A DNA stretch of 14,099 nucleotides from Planctomycetota bacterium (GTDB taxonomy: Bacteria; Planctomycetota; MHYJ01; JACPRB01): the NCBI GenBank assembly GCA_016200125.1, contig JACQFK010000145.1:1-14099 (forward strand), read 5' to 3'. The notes beneath the pieces were generated by a model that ran no database searches, had not been told where the DNA came from, and saw nothing but the letters and a program-made list of their open reading frames with translations. The position numbers and the translations under genes are program-made. Each line of letters starts with the position of its first letter. Position 1 is the first letter of the stretch. Positions 5,795 through 12,830 of this stretch are shown here, piece after piece.

Positions 5795-7420
5795 GTGAAC
5801 CTCCTCTTTCCGCTCCCGGACCCGGTGGTCGTCAAGGAACTCGGCGGGATGTCCCGCCGCGGGCGGACCTTCTTCGGCCGCATCTTCTACGTGGCCATCG
5901 CCGGCATCCTCGTCTACTCGGTCGCCTCGCCGCTCCTCGACGGGGGCGCCACGCCTACGACCTCCGAGTACGCTTTCCTGGGGAGGAAGCTCTTCGACGC
6001 CTTCACCTGGCTCCAGATGCTCTTCCTTCCGCTGACCGCGGCGGTCGCGGCCGCCGACGTCGTGCACCGCGAGGCCCGCCAGGGGACGCTCCAGATGCTC
6101 CTGCTGACCCCCCTGACGGGGGACCGGATCGTCGCCGGCAAGTGGAAGGCCGTGATGCTCGAGACGCTCACCCTGGCCCTCAGCAGTTCGCCGGCGATGG
6201 CGATCTCCGTCTACCTGGGCGGCGTCGGCGTGGAGGACATCGCGTGGTGCTTCTGCCTCTCGATGGTCCTGTCCGCGATCGCGGCGGCGATGGCGATCCA
6301 CTATTCGCTGCGGGACCGGACGGTGGTCGAGGCCGCCTTCCGGGCCTACCTGGTCCTCCAGCTGTCCGCGATTCCCTACGGGATCTTCACCGGGTGGATG
6401 CTGTCGCCGAACGGGTTCTCCCCGGGCGACATCCCGGTCTGGATCCATCCCTACTGCGCCTGGGCCGCGGCGGCGAATCCGGCGCGCTCGGGTCCGGTCA
6501 GCTCGCACGGCTGGATCGGGGCGACGCTCGTCTCGCTCTGGGTCGCCTGGCTCTACCTGGGCGCGGCGGGGAAGCTGCTGAACCTGACGCGCGAGGCGTC
6601 GAAGCTCATGGAGAGCCCCGTGACGCGGGACCCGCAGGAGAATCCCAACGACATCCTCTGGAGGGAGCCGCCGGGCCCCGTGTGGGAATCCTGGCCGCTG
6701 CTCTGGAAGGAGTGCGCGTTGCGCCAGGTCCGCCTCGTGCCGGCGGCGCGGGCGGTGCTCCTGATCCTCTTCTCGCTGCTGACGCTGGCCTGCCTCTTCG
6801 GCGAGCCGCAGAGCGCCCTCGTCCAGCTCTTCGTCCTCTGTCCCGTGGCGCTCATCCTCGGGGTCGCGGTGGCCTCCGGCCATTTCGCGCTCGAACGGGA
6901 GCGGCGGGGCTTCGAGATGCTGCTCAGCACGCCGCTGCGCACGTCGGACGTCGTGGGGGCGAAGCTGCTCTCGGGCGTGATGGGCGCCGAGAGCGTCGCC
7001 CTCGCGGTGTTCATCGCAATCGGGTTCGCCGTCCTCCTGAGGAGCGGCGAGTTCTCGTTCTGGATCGTGCCGATGGTCGGCGCGTTCCTCGCGTTCTCCT
7101 ACGTGCTGGCCTCGGCGGTCTCGATGTGGTCGCGGAGCTACCGAACGGCCTTCGTGACCACGGCGGCCCTGCTCCTCTTCCTCCTGGTCGGGATCCCGGT
7201 GCTCATGAATCTCATCGCCGGCTCGGCGCTGGCCTTCATCCCCGCGGTCCAGTTCGCCGCCTTCGCGCTCCATCCGATCCGGGTCTTCTTCGCGGACCAC
7301 GCCCCGGAGCTGGCCCGGGAGCAGGTCGTGCTGGCCAACCTGGTCCTCTATCTGGGGGGGACGCTCCTGCTGGTGGGCGGCATGATGCTGCGCTTCCGCG
7401 CGATCGCCCAGGGACGCTGA
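5795..7420 (+). CDS. ABC-2 type transporter permease, two fused halves
   Basis: A 541-residue integral membrane protein starting at GTG 5795 (MNLLFPLPDPVVVKEL). It has two ABC-2 permease repeats. The first runs about residues 1-260, with the coupling segment HREARQGTLQMLLLTPLTGDRIVAGK. The second runs from about 300 to the end, with ERERRGFEMLLSTPLRTSDVVGAKL. The recurring 'RR/RQGT.EMLL.TPL...IV.GK' motif is the cytoplasmic coupling helix of gliding/drug ABC-2 exporters, and each half has about six hydrophobic segments. The partner ATPase is not adjacent, so the substrate is unknown. No Shine-Dalgarno is visible before the GTG. The gene follows the structured RNA and terminator by 47 nt, which makes attenuation a possibility. 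It ends 7 nt before aat, and the two genes share the same start context (GCCGTGAA), so they are probably co-transcribed. Confidence 0.85.
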   Translation: MNLLFPLPDPVVVKELGGMSRRGRTFFGRIFYVAIAGILVYSVASPLLDGGATPTTSEYAFLGRKLFDAFTWLQMLFLPLTAAVAAADVVHREARQGTLQMLLLTPLTGDRIVAGKWKAVMLETLTLALSSSPAMAISVYLGGVGVEDIAWCFCLSMVLSAIAAAMAIHYSLRDRTVVEAAFRAYLVLQLSAIPYGIFTGWMLSPNGFSPGDIPVWIHPYCAWAAAANPARSGPVSSHGWIGATLVSLWVAWLYLGAAGKLLNLTREASKLMESPVTRDPQENPNDILWREPPGPVWESWPLLWKECALRQVRLVPAARAVLLILFSLLTLACLFGEPQSALVQLFVLCPVALILGVAVASGHFALERERRGFEMLLSTPLRTSDVVGAKLLSGVMGAESVALAVFIAIGFAVLLRSGEFSFWIVPMVGAFLAFSYVLASAVSMWSRSYRTAFVTTAALLLFLLVGIPVLMNLIAGSALAFIPAVQFAAFALHPIRVFFADHAPELAREQVVLANLVLYLGGTLLLVGGMMLRFRAIAQGR

Positions 7421-7427
7421 CGCCGCC

Positions 7428-7991
7428 GTGAATCTCGACCCCGAGACCATCCTGGCCGCCTACCGGCGCGGGCTCTTCCCGATGGCCGATCCCTCCGAGG
7501 GGGGCGTCGCGTGGTACGACGCGGATCCCCGCGGGATCATCCCGCTCGACGCCTTCCACGCCCCGCGGCGGCTGCTGCGGTACATGAAGCAGTTCGAGTT
7601 CGCCTTCGACCGGGACTTCGAGGGGGTGATCGACGGCTGCGCGCGGCCGGTGACCTGGATCTCGGCGGAGATCCGCGCGGCCTACGTCGCGCTCCACCGG
7701 CGGGGCCGCGCCCACTCGGTGGAGGCCTGGAAGGAGGGCCGGCTTGCGGGGGGACTCTACGGCGTCCACATCGGCGGCGCGTTCATGGCCGAGTCGATGT
7801 TCCACAAGGTGAGCAACGCCAGCGGCGCCTGCGTCGTCCGGCTGGTCGACCATCTGAAGGCCCGCGGCTTCGGCCTGCTCGACATCCAGCAGGTCCTTCC
7901 CAACACCGCGCGCTTCGGCGCCCTGGAGATCAGCCGCGCCGACTACCTGCGCCGCCTCGCCGCCGCCCTCAAGCTCTCCCCCACCTGGTGA
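7428..7991 (+). CDS. aat: Leucyl/phenylalanyl-tRNA--protein transferase
   Basis: This enzyme transfers Leu or Phe from tRNA to the N terminus of proteins bearing Arg or Lys, tagging them for ClpS/ClpAP (bacterial N-end rule); it is cytosolic. The 187-residue product has the family motifs in order: AYRRGLFPM (residues 11-19), WYDADPRGIIPLDAFH, the AYVALHRRGRAHSVEAW segment with EGRLAGGLYGVHIGGAFMAESMFH, SNASGACVVRLVDHLKARGF, and LLDIQQVLPNTARFGALEISRADYL. The classical DxQ and HxxxxG region is slightly changed (NTARFGA for the usual H-x-x-(S/T)-x-G-A). The length is at the short end for Aat (usually about 200-240). The GTG start at 7428 lies 7 nt after the permease stop; no ATG with a better context exists. 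It ends 3 nt from the convergent AhpD-like gene. Confidence 0.93.
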   Translation: MNLDPETILAAYRRGLFPMADPSEGGVAWYDADPRGIIPLDAFHAPRRLLRYMKQFEFAFDRDFEGVIDGCARPVTWISAEIRAAYVALHRRGRAHSVEAWKEGRLAGGLYGVHIGGAFMAESMFHKVSNASGACVVRLVDHLKARGFGLLDIQQVLPNTARFGALEISRADYLRRLAAALKLSPTW

Positions 7992-7994
7992 CCT

Positions 7995-8537
7995 TCAGCC
8001 CAGCTTCTGGGGGTAGACCGTGAGGTCGACGCCGAGGGCGTTGTTGAAGCGGTTGAAGGAGTTGAACATGCAGGCGACCGCCGTGATCTCGACGATCTGG
8101 CGCTCGTTCCAGTGCTTCCGCAGCTCGGCGAAGGTCTTGTCCGAAACCCCCGCCGGGTTCCGGGTGAGCTCCTCCCCGTAGGCGATCGCGGCCTGCTCGG
8201 CGGGGCTGAAGGTCGCGCTGCTCGCGTCCGTCAGGCAGCCCACCTGCGCCTCGGTGACCCCGAAGCGCTTCGCCAGGCCGGTGTGCGAGCCGAGGCAGTA
8301 GCGCGACTGGTTGAGGTGCGACACGCGGACCGCCACCATCTCCTTCACGCGCGTCGTCACCTCGCCCTCGCGGAGCGTCGCGCGGAACATGTCGAACCAG
8401 GTCTGCAGGATCTTCGGATCGTGGGCGAGCGTGCGGAACATGTTGGGGACCGCCCCCCGCTCGCGGATGAAGTCGGCGAAGAGGTCCTTGAGGGAGGGGT
8501 CGGCCTGGGCGGGCTCGATCGCGGCGACGCGGGACAT
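7995..8537 (-). CDS. Carboxymuconolactone decarboxylase / AhpD-like family protein
   Basis: A 180-residue all-helical protein. AhpD-type peroxidase-related proteins carry C-x-x-C-x-x-x-H; here residues 78-85 read SRYCLGSH, so Cys81 and His85 are kept but the first (resolving) Cys is Ser78. The motif VTTRVKEMVAVRVSHLNQ precedes it, and YGEELTRNP followed by KTFAELRKHWNERQIVEITAVACMFNSFNRFNNALGV matches the C-terminal half of peroxidase-related CMD proteins. Without the resolving Cys a classical two-Cys peroxidase cycle is unlikely, so the activity is unassigned. Start ATG at 8537 has GGAGG overlapping the end of the upstream gene (stop codon 8542-8540), so it is translated as the second gene of an operon with the propeller protein. 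It converges with aat with 3 nt between. Confidence 0.85.
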   Translation of the reverse strand: MSRVAAIEPAQADPSLKDLFADFIRERGAVPNMFRTLAHDPKILQTWFDMFRATLREGEVTTRVKEMVAVRVSHLNQSRYCLGSHTGLAKRFGVTEAQVGCLTDASSATFSPAEQAAIAYGEELTRNPAGVSDKTFAELRKHWNERQIVEITAVACMFNSFNRFNNALGVDLTVYPQKLG

Positions 8538-8539
8538 GG

Positions 8540-9478
8540 CTACCTCCAGTCGGCGATGAAGACGTTGAGGTCCTTGCGCGGATCCTTCCCGTTGCGGTTG
8601 GAGATGAAGACGAGCTTCGTGCCGTCGGGCGAGAAGCAGGGGAAGCCGTCGAAGCCGTCGTAGTCGGTGAGGCGGCGCAGGCCGGAGCCGTCGACGTTCA
8701 TCGCGTAGATCGAGAAGCGTCCGCCCTTGGGGGCATGGACGTTCGACGCGAAGACGATCGTCTTCCCGTCCGGGTGGAAGCTCGGCGCCCAGTTCGACGC
8801 GCCGTTGTTCGTGAGCTGCCTCTCCTCGGAGCCGTCCGGTCGCGCGAGGTAGATCTCGAGGTTGCCCGGGCGGAGCAGCCGCTCGGAGAGCAGCTTCTCG
8901 AAGTCGGCCTTCTCCTCGTCGGTCTTTGGGAAGGACGCGCGGTAGACGATCCACTTGCCGTCGGGGGAGAAGAAGGCGCCTCCCGCGTAGCCGGGGCGAT
9001 GGTTCACCTTCTTCAGGTCGCTGCCGTCCACGTTCATGGTGTAGAGCCCGATCCCGCCGTCGCGGTGCGACGTGAAGACCAGGCGCCGGCCGTCGGGCGA
9101 GACGGTCGTCTCGGCGTCGTAGCCGTCGCTGTCCGTCAGCTGCTTCAGCGTCCCGTCCTTCTCGCGGAGGAAGAGGTCGTAGGTCCGGTAGAGGCCCCAG
9201 ACGTAGCCCTTGGAATGGTCGGGCGGGGCGGGGGGCTCGGCGCCGTGGTGGTGGGTCGACGAATAGAGGATGCGGCCGTCCGGCAGGAAGTAGCCGCAGG
9301 TGGTGCGCCCGCCGCCCGTGCTCATCCGGGTGAGGGCGTTCGTCGACAGATCGAGCTCGTAGATCTGGTCCGCCTTGTCGCCCGCCCGCTGGGCCATGAG
9401 GACCAGCTTCTTCCCGTCGTAGGAGAAGTAGGCCTCGGCGTGGGTGCCGTCGGTCGTGAGCTGTCGGATGTTCCTCAG
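8540..9478 (-). CDS. TolB-like (PD40/WD40-type) beta-propeller protein, N terminus missing or unusual
   Basis: The protein consists of repeats of the SPDG(K/R)-x-(I/L)-(V/I)-(F/Y) type, typical of TolB/PD40 propellers: FSYDGKKLVLMAQR, FLPDGRILYSSTHHHG, VSPDGRRLVFTSHRDG, FSPDGKWIVYRASFP, FHPDGKTIVFASNVHAP, FSPDGTKLVFISNRNGKDPR. Between them are IYELD, LYTMNVDGSDLKKV and IYAMNVDGSGLRRLTDY linkers. In this family the coding homology starts near NIRQLT (9472-9455), but between there and the upstream in-frame stop (9526-9524) there is no ATG, GTG or TTG. A CTG at 9478-9476 is the only near-cognate start, while the first ATG (9397) would cut the first blade. No signal peptide, expected for a periplasmic family member, is present. 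I regard it as 5'-truncated or mis-started. It is translationally coupled to the AhpD-like gene. Confidence 0.75.
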   Translation of the reverse strand: MRNIRQLTTDGTHAEAYFSYDGKKLVLMAQRAGDKADQIYELDLSTNALTRMSTGGGRTTCGYFLPDGRILYSSTHHHGAEPPAPPDHSKGYVWGLYRTYDLFLREKDGTLKQLTDSDGYDAETTVSPDGRRLVFTSHRDGGIGLYTMNVDGSDLKKVNHRPGYAGGAFFSPDGKWIVYRASFPKTDEEKADFEKLLSERLLRPGNLEIYLARPDGSEERQLTNNGASNWAPSFHPDGKTIVFASNVHAPKGGRFSIYAMNVDGSGLRRLTDYDGFDGFPCFSPDGTKLVFISNRNGKDPRKDLNVFIADWR

Positions 9479-9513
9479 CTCCGGGGGCGCGGCGGGGGAG
9501 ATACGGTGATTCG

Positions 9514-10878
9514 ATGAGGGAGATCAGCTTCGATGCCCTCCGGGAGGAGATCACCCGCCTCCGCGGCGCGGTGACGCTCACGCGCGTCTTCCACTTCTCG
9601 GGCACCAAGCTGCACAACGCCGGAAGCCCGATTACCCCCCTCGAGATCCAGGCGATGAAGCAGGCGGGCATCCAGCTCGTCTACTTCTCCGACAAGGGCG
9701 AGAGCGAGCTGGAGGGCCAGCGGGAGTTGTCCACGCAGATCGTGGACGTGGGCGATCTGGCGATCGGCGACGTCCTCGTCGACAACATCTTCGACCGCGG
9801 GGGCGACGTCCTCTGCCCGCCCGGCACCTTCATCGACGCCCCGATCCTGGAAGGCGACCTCCGCACCGCCTCCGGCCCCGTGACCATCAAGAAGCGGGGG
9901 ATGAGGGGCGGGCCCGAGCAGGCCCTGTCCTACCTGAGCCTGATCCCCCAGTATCCGCCGCATCCGCCGCGGCCCGACTCCGCCCTCACCTGGGCCGACG
10001 GCACGGCCCGCGCGGTGATGCCGATCCTGGCGCCGAGATCGAAGATCCTGGTGACGATCCACGACGACTTCCAGCGCGCGCTGATGATGAACATCTGCGC
10101 CGTCGAGGGCCACGAGGTGATCGACCGCCGCTGGGCGGACGTGTCGCAGGCCGACTTCCAGCGGATGCTGATCGACCTGATCATCCTGGACCTCGCGGAG
10201 GCGCCCGCGGCGCTCCCGATCCTGCGCAAGTCCGAGCTGTTCAAGTCCCTGGCGGTGATGGTGACGGCGCCGGAGGGGCGGAAGTCCGAGGTCTTCAAGG
10301 CGATCACGGGCGGCGCCAACGGCAGCATCCCGATGCCGGTCAAGCGCGAGGTCATGCTGGAGCGCCTCCACAGCACCCTCCAGGCCTTCGGCCGGCCGGT
10401 GAAGCTCAAGGCCACGCTCCTCAAGGAGCGGCGGACCCAGCCCCGCGAGGGCGGCCACCTCCTCTGCACCCTGCAGGACAAGTTCCTCTCGAGCCCGCTG
10501 CCGGTGAAGGAGGCCACGCTGCTCGACGTGAGCGACAACGGTCTGCGGATCGAGTACCGCCGGCCCGCGTGGCCGGTCGCGCACGCCTACCTCGCGCACG
10601 GCGTCCACCCCCAGCATTTCTTCTTCAACTACGCCAAGGACAATCCCCTCGGGCGCGACCTGACCGTGGCGCTCCCCCCGGTCGGCGGCCGCGCGCTCGA
10701 AGGCCACGCGAAGTTCGTCCATCTCTCGTACTACGGGGATTTCGAAGTGGCCGGCCTTTCGCTGCAGCGCATGAAGAGTTCGGTGCGCGAGCACATGACG
10801 GCGGTGCGGGGCGGACCGGTGACGCTGCGGCCGATCGACCCGATCAAGCCGCCTTCGACGACCCGCCGCTCGTTTTGA
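9514..10878 (+). CDS. Receiver-like plus PilZ domain protein, probable c-di-GMP effector
   Basis: A 454-residue cytosolic protein with three visible parts. Residues about 25-130 hold two segments of the 'L..G..L...G..I....I..L...G' kind seen N-terminal in HD-GYP regulators (FSGTKLHNAGSPITPLEIQAMKQAGIQLVYF; VGDLAIGDVLVDNIFDRGGDVL). Residues about 176-290 look like a response-regulator fold: SKILVTIHDDFQR, then LIDLIILDLAEAP with Asp226 at the phospho-acceptor strand, VMVTAPEGRKSEVF and GSIPMPVKREVMLERLHSTL. Residues about 300-420 are a PilZ domain with intact c-di-GMP signature RTQPR (307-311) and DVSDNG (338-343), closed by VAGLSLQRM. The acidic pocket and Lys of a true receiver are imperfect, so phosphorylation is uncertain. 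The ATG at 9514 has GGGGGAG 14 nt upstream, a long spacing. The location upstream of fliO suggests a role in motility, by inference. Confidence 0.75.
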   Translation: MREISFDALREEITRLRGAVTLTRVFHFSGTKLHNAGSPITPLEIQAMKQAGIQLVYFSDKGESELEGQRELSTQIVDVGDLAIGDVLVDNIFDRGGDVLCPPGTFIDAPILEGDLRTASGPVTIKKRGMRGGPEQALSYLSLIPQYPPHPPRPDSALTWADGTARAVMPILAPRSKILVTIHDDFQRALMMNICAVEGHEVIDRRWADVSQADFQRMLIDLIILDLAEAPAALPILRKSELFKSLAVMVTAPEGRKSEVFKAITGGANGSIPMPVKREVMLERLHSTLQAFGRPVKLKATLLKERRTQPREGGHLLCTLQDKFLSSPLPVKEATLLDVSDNGLRIEYRRPAWPVAHAYLAHGVHPQHFFFNYAKDNPLGRDLTVALPPVGGRALEGHAKFVHLSYYGDFEVAGLSLQRMKSSVREHMTAVRGGPVTLRPIDPIKPPSTTRRSF

Positions 10879-10911
10879 CACAAAGCCGTTCTCTTCATCC
10901 CCCCCTTGGGC

Positions 10912-10917
10912 TACAAT
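10912..10917 (+). promoter_or_regulatory. -10-like hexamer before the 81-aa gene
   Basis: TACAAT ends 9 nt before the ATG at 10927, and no Shine-Dalgarno follows. A TTGACA at 10875-10880 is 31 nt upstream of it, too far to be its -35. This is another candidate near-leaderless start. Confidence 0.4.
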
Positions 10918-10926
10918 TTCCGCAGC

Positions 10927-11172
10927 ATGGCCTCCAGGAAAGACAAGCGGCGCCACTTCGTGATCGGCAAGGATTTCCGCAGCGACGGCAAGGAGCGGGT
11001 CACGAAGGGAAAGGACTACCTCGTCCACGGCGGCACGAAGATCACGCACGAGGAGACCGTGGACATCGTGAATGAATTCTCCAAGCGCCTGGAGAAGGAA
11101 GGCCACCCCGACGCCTCCACCGCCGCGGAGATCCTCCGCGAAGTTTTCCACGACCGGCGCCAGCGGAATTAG
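10927..11172 (+). CDS. Small charged protein of unknown function
   Basis: 81 residues from ATG 10927 (MASRKDKRRHFVIGKDF). It is very basic at the N terminus, with many Lys/Arg/Asp/Glu throughout. A central HGGTKITHEETVDIVNEFSKRLEKEG segment and a final STAAEILREVFHDRRQRN helix look like two amphipathic helices. It has no membrane segment, no Cys and no recognisable motif. I do not recognise the family. The in-frame ATG at 10906 would start inside the -10-like element and is rejected. It lies between the PilZ gene and the flagellar export operon, on the same strand. A 7-bp hairpin (CCGGCGC 11154-11160 with GCGCCGG 11172-11178) overlaps its stop but lacks a T run. Confidence 0.6.
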   Translation: MASRKDKRRHFVIGKDFRSDGKERVTKGKDYLVHGGTKITHEETVDIVNEFSKRLEKEGHPDASTAAEILREVFHDRRQRN

Positions 11173-11237
11173 CGCCGGCGCGCCGGGCTCCCTCCGCCCC
11201 CACCGTTTGGTTTCCGAACATTTTTCTCGATTCCGGT

Positions 11238-11265
11238 TTGTCATTTATGATTTGTAAGTTATAAT
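11238..11265 (+). promoter_or_regulatory. Sigma-70 type promoter of the flagellar export operon
   Basis: TTGTCA (11238-11243, five of six to TTGACA) and a perfect TATAAT (11260-11265) are separated by 16 nt inside an AT-rich island (about 11215-11268). The transcription start is expected near 11272, about 40 nt before the fliO ATG. The elements fit a housekeeping sigma, not sigma-28 or sigma-54, although export genes in many bacteria use the latter. Confidence 0.75.
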
Positions 11266-11311
11266 TTGGGCGGGACGGAGGTCGTCCCGAGTGAGAGAAG
11301 AGGGGGGAAGA

Positions 11312-11998
11312 ATGGGACTCGCGGCGATCGTCGCGTGCATCGCCCTCGCCGCCGCCCCGCAGGAGGCCCCCGCGGACAGCGCCGAGGTCCCCCTCACGCT
11401 CCCGTCCCCCCTGTCGTCCCCGCCCGCCGCCGAGCCCGCTCAGGCCCCGGAGGCCAAACCCTCCGCGGCCCTCGCCATCCCCGCCGAGCCGCTCCGCCCC
11501 GCGCCGCGGCCCCTCGAGGAGCGGCCCGAGCCCGGCCCGAGCGTCGCCGGCTTCATCGTCGGCTCCTTCGCGGTCGTGGGCCTCCTCGGCGGCGCCTTCC
11601 TGCTCCTGAAGCGCTTCGGGAAGAACTCCCGCCTGCTCTCGGGCTCCGGCGCGATCCAGGTCCTGGCCCGCAAGCCCATCGGCCAGAAGCAGGAGCTCCT
11701 CCTGATCGAGGCCGGCTCCAAGGTCTTCCTGGTCGGCTCCACGCGCGACCACCTGTCGGCCCTCGGCGAGTTCGCCTCGCCGGACGAGGTGGCCCAGCTC
11801 CGCGCCAACCTGCCGGCGCGGAAGGACGACTCGCTCCGCACGGAATTTGACCGCTCGCTCCGCGAAGGCCTCCGCGGCGAGGAGGCCCCGGCCTCCGAAG
11901 CCCCGGCGAAGGAGGGGCGGCGCGAGGAGCGCGTGTTCGCGTCGATCGCCGACGAGCTGGCCGAGATCCGCAAGACCGTTCGCGCCTGGCGCGCCTGA
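11312..11998 (+). CDS. fliO: Flagellar biosynthesis protein FliO
   Basis: FliO is a small membrane protein that stabilises FliP and promotes assembly of the FliPQR export gate. The 228-residue product starts with a signal-like segment (MGLAAIVACIALAAAPQ) and a long Pro/Ala-rich periplasmic stretch. One transmembrane helix (VAGFIVGSFAVVGLLGGAFLLLK in two parts) follows. Then comes the FliO cytoplasmic domain, whose characteristic pattern is seen in IQVLARKPIGQKQELLLIEA and GSKVFLVGSTRDHLSAL. The C-terminal tail is charged and probably helical (RVFASIADELAEIRKTVRAWRA). I chose ATG 11312 over GTG 11291 because GGGGGG lies just upstream of it. The stop is 10 nt before fliP, and gene order fliO-fliP-fliQ-fliR-flhB is the standard operon, which fixes the identity of this poorly conserved family. 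Confidence 0.9.
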   Translation: MGLAAIVACIALAAAPQEAPADSAEVPLTLPSPLSSPPAAEPAQAPEAKPSAALAIPAEPLRPAPRPLEERPEPGPSVAGFIVGSFAVVGLLGGAFLLLKRFGKNSRLLSGSGAIQVLARKPIGQKQELLLIEAGSKVFLVGSTRDHLSALGEFASPDEVAQLRANLPARKDDSLRTEFDRSLREGLRGEEAPASEAPAKEGRREERVFASIADELAEIRKTVRAWRA

Positions 11999-12008
11999 GA
12001 GGGGAATC

Positions 12009-12830
12009 GTGATCCGGAGAGGGGGACTCTGCACGGGCGTCTGTCTCATCGCCCTGGCGATGAGCCGCTCCCTCCCTGCCTCCGCCGCCCAGGAGCGCCC
12101 GGCGAAGCCCGCCCCGGCGGCCCAGAAGGGCGCAGCAGACCTGGTTCAGCACGTCAAGGACGCGCAGAAGCCCGAGAACATCTCCACGACGCTCGAGATC
12201 GTGCTCGCGGTCACGATCCTCTCCGTCGCCCCCGCGATCCTGGTCATGATGACCTCGTTCACGCGGATCGTGATCGTGCTCTCCTTCGTGCGCCGCGCGA
12301 TCGGCACCCAGGAGCTGCCGCCGAACCAGGTGATCACGGGGCTCTCGCTCTTCCTGACCTTCATGGTGATGACCCCGACCTTCGCGGCGATCAAGAAGGA
12401 CGCGCTCGACCCCTACACGAGCACGAGCCCCTCCCAGCAGATCTCCCAGTCGGCCGCCTTCCAGCGCGCCGAGGGCCACCTGCGCGAGTTCATGTTCCGG
12501 CAGGCCCGGGTCCAGGACATCCGGCTCTTCATGGACGTGTCGAAGCAGCCCCGCCCGAAGGACGGCCGGCCCTGGATGCAGGACGACGTCCCGACCACGG
12601 TCCTCATCCCCTCCTTCATGATCAGCGAGCTGAGGCGCGCCTTCATCATGGGCTTCGCCCTCTTCCTGCCCTTCCTGGTGATCGATCTGGTGGTCTCGGC
12701 CGCGCTGATCTCGATGGGGATGATGGTCCTGCCCCCCTTCCTGATCTCGCTTCCCTTCAAGATCCTGCTCTTCGTCCTCGTGGACGGATGGCACCTGGTG
12801 ATCGGCTCCCTCGTGCAGAGCTTCTTCTGA
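12009..12830 (+). CDS. fliP: Flagellar type III export gate protein FliP
   Basis: FliP forms the pentameric core of the inner-membrane export gate in the flagellar basal body. The 273-residue product from GTG 12009 (GGGG 5 nt upstream) has a cleavable signal peptide (CLIALAMSRSLPASAA) and a short periplasmic linker. The FliP signature follows: SVAPAILVMMTSFTRIVIVL and VRRAIGTQELPPNQVITGLSLFLTFMVM. A central soluble loop ends in VPTTVLIPSFMISELRRAF, and the final part carries the second signature (GFALFLPFLVIDLVVSAAL and ISMGMMVLPP with LISLPFKILLFVLVDGWHLV). All conserved parts are present and the length is normal. The TGA stop overlaps the fliQ ATG by one base (TGATG), indicating translational coupling. 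Confidence 0.97.
   Translation: MIRRGGLCTGVCLIALAMSRSLPASAAQERPAKPAPAAQKGAADLVQHVKDAQKPENISTTLEIVLAVTILSVAPAILVMMTSFTRIVIVLSFVRRAIGTQELPPNQVITGLSLFLTFMVMTPTFAAIKKDALDPYTSTSPSQQISQSAAFQRAEGHLREFMFRQARVQDIRLFMDVSKQPRPKDGRPWMQDDVPTTVLIPSFMISELRRAFIMGFALFLPFLVIDLVVSAALISMGMMVLPPFLISLPFKILLFVLVDGWHLVIGSLVQSFF

Noticed and set aside
5699..7450. Very long minus-strand open frame (583 codons) opposite the permease, and similar long frames opposite the PilZ, cimA and fliO-fliP genes.
   Set aside because: These are shadow frames of high-GC coding DNA: composition is dominated by Arg/Gly/Ala/Pro/Asp/Glu low-complexity runs with no motifs, while the opposite strand has clear families.
10875..10880. Perfect TTGACA as -35 for the 81-aa gene.
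   Set aside because: Spacing to TACAAT at 10912 is 31 nt; it also overlaps the stop codon of the PilZ gene.
11154..11178. 7-bp hairpin at the end of the 81-aa gene as a terminator.
   Set aside because: No T run follows and it overlaps the stop codon; in this GC content such a stem can arise by chance.
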